Assembly (NCBI GenBank): GCA_964654545.1 | Contig: CAZZIU010000002.1 | Span: 1 to 64,000 of the forward strand | DNA: 64,000 nucleotides | Direction: 5' to 3' | Source: JABMOV01 sp964654545 | GTDB taxonomy: Bacteria > Fidelibacterota > Marinisomatia > Marinisomatales > JABMOV01 | In this document: one piece after another, positions 18,501 through 24,870 of the stretch | Layout of the letters: each line of letters opens with the position of its first letter | How positions within the stretch are numbered: the first letter of the stretch is position 1 | The notes under the pieces: model-generated | Told to the model about the DNA's origin: nothing | What the model saw: only the letters and a program-made list of their open reading frames with translations | Database searches by the model: none | Translations under genes and position numbers: made by a program

Positions 18501-19112
18501 AACTATCATTTACCCGGTCCTGGAGGCCCATCTCCAATGATTGCTGGATTTTGGGATGATCTGGTACTAACATATGGAAAAGTACATACCAAATATGATG
18601 AAGCTGGACATCAATTTATCATCGAATGGTCCCGTGTTAGAACCTACCAGAATAATTCTGAAGAAACGTTTGAAATAATTCTGCGTGATCCGCAATTTTT
18701 CTTCACTCCCACAGGAGATGGTGAAATCCTTATACAGTACCATACATTTAATAATACATCCGTTACAACAGGTTCAGCACAATCTCACGGAAATTATTGT
18801 ACAATAGGAATTGAGGACCCATCCAATACGATAGGATTAGAATACACACACAACAATTCGTATTCGCAGGCATCAATGCCCTTGTCCGATGAAACTGCAA
18901 TTCTTATCACAACTCGTGGTGGTTCCATTCGCATGCGCGGCGATGTTACCCAAGATAATATTTTAAATATTTACGATATTCTTACACTGGTTGATTACAT
19001 ACTGGCGGATGAAGTTGTGTATTTAAATCCTTACCTGGCTGACATTAACGGTGATGGAAATGTAAACGTTTTGGATGTAATTGGGATGGTACAATCCGTC
19101 ATGGATTACTAA
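15522..19112 (+). CDS. C25 (gingipain-family) secreted protein with C-terminal dockerin
   Basis: A 1196-residue exported protein: signal peptide (about 1-25), C25-type propeptide region (about 35-220), C25 catalytic-fold domain (about 225-570), beta-sandwich segments, a module at about 900-1130 shared with the C25 protein at 30162-33320, and a type I dockerin at about 1138-1195 (repeats with D-x-N-x-D/N-G-x-x-N). The cysteine of the family is present (C461, ITCGTGSF), but the usual NYTGHG motif reads NYRGYYG at 429-435, so the expected catalytic histidine is a tyrosine. It has no T9SS sorting tail. AAGGTGA precedes the ATG after a 164-base gap from pilC, so it probably has its own promoter. 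Peptidase activity is doubtful. Confidence 0.8.
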   Translation: MIQRYNNIIMLLFGVITILSGAAKPDDLTFDGFTATNSKTINFQLSDIQFEDVNHDGIIYQRVVSGEQNTTGEVGSPNLPVYTTFMMIEPDKDYSVSLDIIESETFYDVNIIPVQDWDNPEIVDGVLLEKNSTIYQSDNIYPQTQVSLSARMTLRDIHLVQVLVTPYMYKPESRELTVITSATVQLNENGTSSSIPFTPEKRAKEFEPLYRSIVANYDQTMGAEIEYQKPSILYIYPSSGSGVYSNLEPLIEWRKRAGYDVTAVGTDVAGTSSTSIKNYIQTAYSTWENPPIWVGLVGDVSGSYSIPTFYENWSYYNGEGDQPYAELEGGDILPEVFVGRLSIGSATDLINIVNKTVQYETNPFMGENWFTRAVLVGDPGASGISTVISNQYLAQLLSYNGYDDLREIYSSPFPSQMTSNLSDGCTFFNYRGYYGVSGFDCGDVGAANNGFKLPVATVITCGTGSFGGTSISECMLRAGTVANPKGAIGAIGTATTGTHTMFNNIVDMGFYYGVFVEGMMTPAAALARGKVALLSAYPTNPGNYVSIFTHWNNLMGDPAVRTWTAIPQYMSVGFYPIVSKGTNFIDVQVNYTNGSPVRDAYVTLYKTGTTFSESKYSDSDGKVTLPIDTNLDGEILVTVIKDNHIPYQGSFQVNSPGSNVNLLADDLVFTDDGSGSSSGNGDGLINSDETIELSVPLHNFGTDTSYGVYAKLVTDSEYLSVQNDSVFIGDLLPDSTFIPMDRLTFHVNSGLVDGSNLDIRIEIHDENGSMWNGFVGGVIAGTNLSAQSVSIIDYGDGILQPGETSEVEIILKNNGTITAENVTAGIACPNPDIDIVDSQGSWGDMYAGQLASNSSDQFTITAGESLIPGTIVYLSISINADNNVHYSHIVPLQIGDPQVSDPLGPDEHGYYIYDNGDLLYGVAPYYNWIEIDANYGGDGTYLSSLQDGGNNQDNSVTVSLPFTFRMYGVDYNQLTICSNGWVSMGQTDLASFRNYHLPGPGGPSPMIAGFWDDLVLTYGKVHTKYDEAGHQFIIEWSRVRTYQNNSEETFEIILRDPQFFFTPTGDGEILIQYHTFNNTSVTTGSAQSHGNYCTIGIEDPSNTIGLEYTHNNSYSQASMPLSDETAILITTRGGSIRMRGDVTQDNILNIYDILTLVDYILADEVVYLNPYLADINGDGNVNVLDVIGMVQSVMDY

Positions 19113-19147
19113 ATCCTATTTGGGGGTATCGAAAATAAGTTTCAACT

Positions 19148-20335
19148 ATGGAATTTCCGGTATCACCTGTTGTAATACTCTCCAGCATATCCTTGTTGCT
19201 TATCATAGCCGGGCTAATTGAGTTTCGCGCTCATCAGGCTGTATTATCAACAATACCAACAAGAATCCATGTAAATGGGACCCGCGGTAAATCAAGCGTA
19301 ACTCGATTAATAGCAGCGGGATTAAGAGCAGGTGGTTATAAGACCTTTGCTAAAACAACCGGTACAGCACCAAGAGTAATAGATTTTGCTGGCAATGATC
19401 GCGTTATTCATCGTCTGAGGAAAGCATCTATCGGTGAACAAGTACGACTTATGCGTTTTTTTGCAAAAGAAAAGCCCGATGTGGTGGTAATGGAATGTAT
19501 GGCAGTACAGCCACAATATCAGTGGATAGCTGAACACCAAATGATTAAATCAGAGATTAGCGTGATTACAAATGTCAGACCTGATCACTTGGAAGAAATG
19601 GGTCCAACCATGGAAGATATCACTCGGTCTTTGGCCAATACAATTCCTGTAAATGGAAAATTGATTACTGCAGATCATGATGCCCTTTCTATCTTTGAGT
19701 CAATTACCAAAAGAAGAGGATCTTCACTGGAATGTGTAGATGAAAATACTGTTACTCACGATGATCTAATACGCTTTAAATACATCGAACACCCTCAAAA
19801 TGTTGCTTTGGCATTATCCGTCTGTAAACACATGGGGGTCGATCAAGAAACAGCCTTAAATGGGATGGTATTGGTAAGACCTGATTTAGGTGCTCTCACG
19901 GTTATGGATTTGGTTATTGATGAAAGGGAAATGACGTTCATCAATGGCATGGCGGCAAATGATCCTGTATCCACCCTTAAAATCTGGCACTTCATTATAG
20001 ATAGATATCCGTCAGAAGGGGACATTTGTGTTTTTCTTAATACGCGTGAAGATCGTCGTAGCCGGACCAGGCAGTTATTGCAACTTGTAATGGAAAATAT
20101 TAAGCCAGACCGATTTATTATAAGAGGAAACAACTTGGAGTCAATGGTAGATCATTTGGTTCATTATTCTCCGGAAACAAAATTGGATATTATACCCATG
20201 GATAGGCCTGTCCAGGACACGATAAATGCCATAATTACATTGAGTGATGACTCCCTAATTTTTGCAATAGGCAACCAGGTCGGCATGGGTCAGGATATCT
20301 TGAATAAACTAAAAACTTTTAGACACGATGATTGA
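19148..20335 (+). CDS. pgsB: Poly-gamma-glutamate synthase subunit PgsB/CapB
   Basis: A 395-residue Mur-ligase-type ATP-dependent amide ligase that activates glutamate and extends poly-gamma-glutamate at the inner membrane. An N-terminal membrane helix (about 6-25) is followed by the nucleotide loop VNGTRGKSSVTR (about 42-53). The family pattern continues with TTGTAPR, VMECMAVQPQYQ and TNVRPDHLEEMG. Length matches PgsB/CapB of Bacillus (about 390). The next gene overlaps by eight bases. It is the first gene of a chain reaching 34423. Function in polymer synthesis is well established for the family; the polymer made here is inferred. Confidence 0.93.
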   Translation: MEFPVSPVVILSSISLLLIIAGLIEFRAHQAVLSTIPTRIHVNGTRGKSSVTRLIAAGLRAGGYKTFAKTTGTAPRVIDFAGNDRVIHRLRKASIGEQVRLMRFFAKEKPDVVVMECMAVQPQYQWIAEHQMIKSEISVITNVRPDHLEEMGPTMEDITRSLANTIPVNGKLITADHDALSIFESITKRRGSSLECVDENTVTHDDLIRFKYIEHPQNVALALSVCKHMGVDQETALNGMVLVRPDLGALTVMDLVIDEREMTFINGMAANDPVSTLKIWHFIIDRYPSEGDICVFLNTREDRRSRTRQLLQLVMENIKPDRFIIRGNNLESMVDHLVHYSPETKLDIIPMDRPVQDTINAIITLSDDSLIFAIGNQVGMGQDILNKLKTFRHDD

Positions 20336-20777
20336 AATAACAGTAGGACTTGGAATTGCACTAAGTTTATTACTCTCGGAATTCCTGGGTGTTACTGCTG
20401 GCGGTATTATCGTACCTGGTTATATAGCATTATATTTGCATCAGCCACTTCAGGTAGCTATTACATTTCTAGCGGCGTTACTTGTCTATGGACTTATAAA
20501 AATGCTAAGCAATTATATGTTTATTTATGGTAAGCGGAGAATTGTGCTGGCAATAATTTTAGGATTTTTATTTGGATATATATCTCGCAATTGGTTCTTT
20601 AGTCCTTATGAGTCCTTTTCATTTGCAGTGATAGGGAATATCATACCAGGACTCATTGCAAATTGGATGGATCGTCAGGGCGTTGCCAGGACCATTAGTG
20701 TGATCATTATTACTGCCGTTTTGGTAAAGCTAATGGTACTGCTTCTTTCAGGAGGACAATTGTTCAATGCCCTCTAA
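20328..20777 (+). CDS. pgsC: Poly-gamma-glutamate synthase membrane subunit PgsC/CapC
   Basis: A 149-residue integral membrane protein with four to five hydrophobic segments, of the CapC family. Family features near the N-terminus are SEFLGVTAGGIIVPGYIALYL, followed by a long hydrophobic stretch and FGYISRNW. PgsC pairs with PgsB to form the synthase or export core in the inner membrane. It overlaps pgsB by eight bases and the next gene by eleven, so the three are translationally coupled. Length is the same as in Bacillus. Confidence 0.92.
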   Translation: MIEITVGLGIALSLLLSEFLGVTAGGIIVPGYIALYLHQPLQVAITFLAALLVYGLIKMLSNYMFIYGKRRIVLAIILGFLFGYISRNWFFSPYESFSFAVIGNIIPGLIANWMDRQGVARTISVIIITAVLVKLMVLLLSGGQLFNAL

Positions 20778-21912
20778 TAAGCCATTTATTCCCTCGGTCC
20801 AACGGTTGTCAACGTTGCTTATCATGGCGGCGGTGAGTATTGTGAGCATTAGTATTGCACTAAATACAAAAAAAGTAATCATATCCCAAACATATGACAC
20901 CAAAATTCGTGCTGCAAATAGCATGAGAGCTGCGATGGATTATCTGAAATCAATCAGGATGGAGCATGGTGTCTTCGTGGATTTGGAAAATGACCCAAAT
21001 GAAACTGGCTTGGTTGGTTCACAATTCAGCCTTATTACGACTGACGAAGGTGATTTAGATGCAAAATTGACAACACTCGATCCAAATTTTGCAGCAGTAT
21101 TGGTGGAGTTATTATCGAAGGCAGGTGTCCAGCAAGGGGATACCATTGCAGTGCTATTAACAGGATCCATGCCAGGGGGAAATATTGCTACATTAGTCGC
21201 CTGTAAAGAAATGGGTGTTTACCCGGTGACTATTACATCAGTTGGCGCCTCTCAATGGGGGGCAAATTCAGTTGATTTTAACTGGCTGGATATGGAGCAA
21301 ATATTATTTGACAATGGCTATATCAATAACCGGTCAATTGCAGCTTCAATCGGTGGTCGAAACGATATGGGAAGGCTGTTAAGTCCACGAGGGAGAGCAT
21401 TGATTGAAGAATCAATTCAACAGCATGGACTTGAGTTGATTCGATATGGCAGTCTTTCTGAAAATGTGGCACGTCGTTTGGAATTATTTAAAAAGTTTAT
21501 ACCAATCAACCAATACCGTGGATTCGTAAATGTGGGTGGTGGCGTTGCCAGTTTAGGTACAACATTTAACCATCGTTTATTGCCACCAGGGGTAGTTCAT
21601 AGAAAAGAAATTGAAGAAATTAGCCGGGCAGGAGGTATCGAAGGTGTACTAAGCCATTTTGCTAAAGAAGGCGTCCCAGTCGTGCATATTCTGAATATTA
21701 AAGGGCTTACTGATATGCTCCAGATTCCGTATGCACCTATTCCACTTCCGGTGATCGGTGATGGACAACTGTATTCTAAGAAAAGATACAATCTATTGGT
21801 TGCCACCCTGTGCTTTTTGGTTGTCGGTGGTATGACATTTTTGGTAGGTTATCGAAGTCATCAACAAATTAAACATCGAATGAGCGAACATGAACCTGAC
21901 AGCGTATTATAA
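20767..21912 (+). CDS. pgsW: Poly-gamma-glutamate system protein PgsW-type
   Basis: A 381-residue protein with one membrane helix near the N-terminus (about 17-33) and one near the C-terminus (about 340-360), enclosing a large soluble domain. It matches what I know of the 'poly-gamma-glutamate system protein' family, found beside capB and capC genes in bacteria that lack the Gram-positive capA/capE arrangement; its biochemical role is not established. Conserved-looking stretches are AVLLTGSMPGGNIATLVACK, VTSVGASQWGAN and NVGGGVASLG. It overlaps both neighbours (11 and 23 bases). Assignment by family resemblance and position. Confidence 0.8.
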   Translation: MPSNKPFIPSVQRLSTLLIMAAVSIVSISIALNTKKVIISQTYDTKIRAANSMRAAMDYLKSIRMEHGVFVDLENDPNETGLVGSQFSLITTDEGDLDAKLTTLDPNFAAVLVELLSKAGVQQGDTIAVLLTGSMPGGNIATLVACKEMGVYPVTITSVGASQWGANSVDFNWLDMEQILFDNGYINNRSIAASIGGRNDMGRLLSPRGRALIEESIQQHGLELIRYGSLSENVARRLELFKKFIPINQYRGFVNVGGGVASLGTTFNHRLLPPGVVHRKEIEEISRAGGIEGVLSHFAKEGVPVVHILNIKGLTDMLQIPYAPIPLPVIGDGQLYSKKRYNLLVATLCFLVVGGMTFLVGYRSHQQIKHRMSEHEPDSVL

Positions 21913-22768
21913 ATCAAAACTTATTCTTATCTTTTGCATTCTTGCTGCTCCGGCATTTGGAAAACTATTAAAACCGACCGAAAACGGTGAGAATAAGGAA
22001 ATCTTGATTGTAAGCTCAAAACGTAGACTTTACTATAACGTTGATCAAGAAGGATTGGTGTATTCTGTAATGGGCCCCACGAGACTTGAATTAATATCAA
22101 GATACCCCTCGGCAAAAAGGACAAAAGATCGAGTTCGATTTAACTATTCCATTGTTGTCGATGAAACAGATACAATCAATGTTCATCATCGATATAAAAT
22201 TCAAAAATCGATTAAAAGTATTCAACATCCAAATCATTCATATACCTATTCAGGCAACTATTTTATCAACCTGGACTCTGGACAACATTCCATAAAGCTG
22301 TTTTCCAGTAAAAAACAGGAATATCCGGTTCTCATGCGTGTATTAGGGAAAGAATTTGAAAAGCCTAAAGGCAACAGCAAGATTCTTACTCCTTTGGTGT
22401 ATCAACCGGCAAAACATGTTAAAGTAGAATCCTCTGAAGTAGAATATTTTGAGGGAACCAGTCAATTTCCGCTTCAAATAACCAGCGCGGGTCCGAAAAC
22501 GGTTCGTGTTTATAGCCGTCTCGAATTTGATGATTGGATGGGTGAGCAGGAAGCGTATCGAATACGGGTTCAGTCGGGTAAAAAAGTCGTTGGTACATAT
22601 TATTTTAGTACCGAAAGATCTAGTGAAGCAGTCGTGGTAGAAAATCCTACAAAGGTTCCCGGAAAGTGGCGTACCTGTGAGTTTGAAATTCCAACAGGGG
22701 AAAATACATTTACAATCGAGATTGTTGAATCAGATCGCAAAGTATTAATGAGATTCCTGGAGTTTTAA
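21890..22768 (+). CDS. Exported protein with internal duplication, PGA locus
   Basis: A 292-residue protein with a signal peptide (cleavage near PAFGK, residue 24) and no family I recognise. The mature part is two related halves. In each, a G-P-x-x-[VL]-x-[VL]-x-SR motif (VMGPTRLELISR near 64, SAGPKTVRVYSR near 200) is followed by beta strands and ends in a strand pair with G-x-x-x-x-x-I and VLMR-x-L (about 150 and 288). This points to two beta-sandwich domains in the periplasm. The gene overlaps pgsW by 23 bases and abuts the next one, so it is co-translated with the polymer genes; a role in handling the polymer or bridging to the outer membrane is inference. Confidence 0.6.
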   Translation: MNLTAYYKSKLILIFCILAAPAFGKLLKPTENGENKEILIVSSKRRLYYNVDQEGLVYSVMGPTRLELISRYPSAKRTKDRVRFNYSIVVDETDTINVHHRYKIQKSIKSIQHPNHSYTYSGNYFINLDSGQHSIKLFSSKKQEYPVLMRVLGKEFEKPKGNSKILTPLVYQPAKHVKVESSEVEYFEGTSQFPLQITSAGPKTVRVYSRLEFDDWMGEQEAYRIRVQSGKKVVGTYYFSTERSSEAVVVENPTKVPGKWRTCEFEIPTGENTFTIEIVESDRKVLMRFLEF

Positions 22769-23806
22769 TTGCGATTTACCATTCTTGTAATCCTTTTCAC
22801 AAGTGTATATGGGATATCCTATAATGGATTTTTTCCATTAAAAGGATCGCTATCGTTTTCTTCGGGTTACGACTCAAATGCTTTACGTCTATCTGCCGTT
22901 GAAAAGAGGGAATCTGCATGGGATCCAACCATTCTGGGAAAGCATAAAACATTTGATTCTGCCTATTTACGATTATCAGGTTCTATCTATTCGCTATATA
23001 GGTTAAAAAAAAGAAGCAACTACATCCGATTTTATGTGAATGGTAATTATACCGATTATTTACAATTAAGCGATAAACAATATTATAGTGGTAAAATTTC
23101 GCTACTGTATCAATGGAGATATCACCTGAGATTAGAGACGCATCTATCTCGACTACAGCATTATTACCTGCGCGATTATATTGATCGGGACATTAGCAAC
23201 CGTAACCACAAAAACTGTTTTTTTACTGACGAGGAATATGGAATTGATTTTTCTGTGCCACTTGGGAGAAAATTATGGGTGGAAACATCCCTGTTATTTT
23301 TAAAACGATATTATAATCCTACATTTGCTGAATTTGATTTAGACATTACCAGTGGTGGGTTTGAGATAAATTTGAATCCATTAAAGAACATATCGGTTTC
23401 CATGAAAAGTCAATATGGAACAGCAAGCAATATCACATTTAACGAAACGGCACGAGCCAGTAATTTTGATCGATCCTATTCCTATTTCGAGAATTCTATT
23501 CCGGTCACATATTCTTCTCCATCCGATTGGATATCAGAGCTAGGGGTGAGAATTACAAGTGAAAACAGGTATTATGATGCAGAATCATATGATGATCCAC
23601 TCCACAGCGGTAGGGATCACTCAGACCGTAAATTTGATGTCTGGATATCAAAAGAATTTGGAAGAGAATCAGAACTTAAATTAGTCGTAAGAGATAGGAA
23701 ACGAACAACGAACTCAGAGTTTGAATGGGTAAAAGATTTAAAATCATTCCATCAGGTTCAAGCATGGATGATTTTTTCATGGAGATTCATATATGACCGT
23801 TATTAA
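22769..23806 (+). CDS. Predicted outer-membrane beta-barrel protein, PGA locus
   Basis: A 345-residue protein starting on TTG directly after the preceding stop. A short signal peptide (about 1-16) is followed by many alternating-hydrophobicity strands rich in Tyr, Phe and Trp, separated by charged turns, and the protein ends with aromatic residues (FSWRFIYDRY). This is the usual look of an outer-membrane barrel with about 16 strands. No named family is recognised. It overlaps the next gene by 14 bases. By position in the PGA chain it could be the outer-membrane passage for the polymer, which Gram-positive pgs systems do not need; this is inference. Confidence 0.6.
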   Translation: MRFTILVILFTSVYGISYNGFFPLKGSLSFSSGYDSNALRLSAVEKRESAWDPTILGKHKTFDSAYLRLSGSIYSLYRLKKRSNYIRFYVNGNYTDYLQLSDKQYYSGKISLLYQWRYHLRLETHLSRLQHYYLRDYIDRDISNRNHKNCFFTDEEYGIDFSVPLGRKLWVETSLLFLKRYYNPTFAEFDLDITSGGFEINLNPLKNISVSMKSQYGTASNITFNETARASNFDRSYSYFENSIPVTYSSPSDWISELGVRITSENRYYDAESYDDPLHSGRDHSDRKFDVWISKEFGRESELKLVVRDRKRTTNSEFEWVKDLKSFHQVQAWMIFSWRFIYDRY

Positions 23807-24860
23807 ACCAATCTTTATTTCGATCTTGGGTTTATTGCTGATTGCAGGGTGTATGGAACCTCAATTTGAGGATAATTGGTCGCTTGACGAAATTACAATT
23901 GTCAACACCATTGGGTATTGTCGCGGTATTCATATTGTCGATGGTGTTGCATATGTGGCGGCCGGGGCAGCCGGTGTCCAAGGTTGGGATGTCTCCCAAT
24001 TGCCCGGTGGCGATGTACCTCAGGTACTAAATATTGATCATACAACTGTGATTTATAGCGGTACGTTTCCTGGTTCATTTATCTATGATCGGGATATTGC
24101 ACAGGTATATTACAGTAAACATAACACTGATTTGTTCATTCTGGAAAATCAAAGTCCTGTCATCATTCTCAATATAGAAAACCCTGATTCAATAAGGAGC
24201 AATACGAGCGTTTTAAGCAATGAAACCTATTCCTTTAAAGCGGTATTCGATGAGTTGGATACCATTAGATTGTACGCTGCTGATTTTAATGACGGGTTAA
24301 AATGGCATACCTATGTGGTAGATCCTGTGTACGGTCTCTGGACCCAGATAAATGGCGATGAAATAAAAACCCAGGGAAATCCGGTTGGCATTGATGTGAG
24401 TGAAAATTTTGTTGTTGTGGGCCAGGGACAACAGGGAATTGAATTGTTTACATATACAGGGGGAGATGAAAACCCTGTTTCTATTGGAAAATTTGATACA
24501 GAAGGTTTGGCAACAACTCCAACTATTTCAGGTAATGATTTATTCGTTGCCTGTGATTTTGGTGGAGCAGTTTACTTTGATTTAACAGAATTACCCGTTG
24601 ATACCACTACAAACATTATTCGGGGCTATGGTTATTATTTTGCTGAAGATTTAAACGTGGATCACATTGCTTTACAAGGAAACATTGCCGTGCTGACATT
24701 GGGTCCATCAGGGATTGCACTATATGATGTCACAAACCCCAAAAAACCAATTGCGAAGGGGATTTTTGATATTGGGTACACCTATGAGACTATATTTGAT
24801 TCAGGTATGTTGTATGCAGCAACGAGAGAAGGAATGCAGATTTATGAAATCCAGAAATAG
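23793..24860 (+). CDS. LVIVD-repeat lipoprotein, PGA locus
   Basis: A 355-residue lipoprotein: signal with lipobox LLIAGC (C20), then repeated segments of the LVIVD type. These have a strand with VAYVAAGAAGVQ-like or IAVLTLGPSGIAL-like character followed by a 'D(V/L)-x-N-P' turn, giving a seven-bladed beta-propeller. Such domains bind partners at the cell surface; no enzyme motif is seen. The start lies within the barrel gene, and the next gene follows after ten bases. Being lipid-anchored and coupled to the barrel gene, it is a candidate outer-membrane partner of that barrel. Confidence 0.7.
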   Translation: MTVIKPIFISILGLLLIAGCMEPQFEDNWSLDEITIVNTIGYCRGIHIVDGVAYVAAGAAGVQGWDVSQLPGGDVPQVLNIDHTTVIYSGTFPGSFIYDRDIAQVYYSKHNTDLFILENQSPVIILNIENPDSIRSNTSVLSNETYSFKAVFDELDTIRLYAADFNDGLKWHTYVVDPVYGLWTQINGDEIKTQGNPVGIDVSENFVVVGQGQQGIELFTYTGGDENPVSIGKFDTEGLATTPTISGNDLFVACDFGGAVYFDLTELPVDTTTNIIRGYGYYFAEDLNVDHIALQGNIAVLTLGPSGIALYDVTNPKKPIAKGIFDIGYTYETIFDSGMLYAATREGMQIYEIQK

Positions 24861-24870
24861 GATAGGTAAC

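Noticed and set aside
24715..24870. N-terminal extension of the T9SS repeat protein
   Set aside because: It overlaps the preceding lipoprotein gene in another frame, and the ATG at 24871 gives a clean signal peptide.
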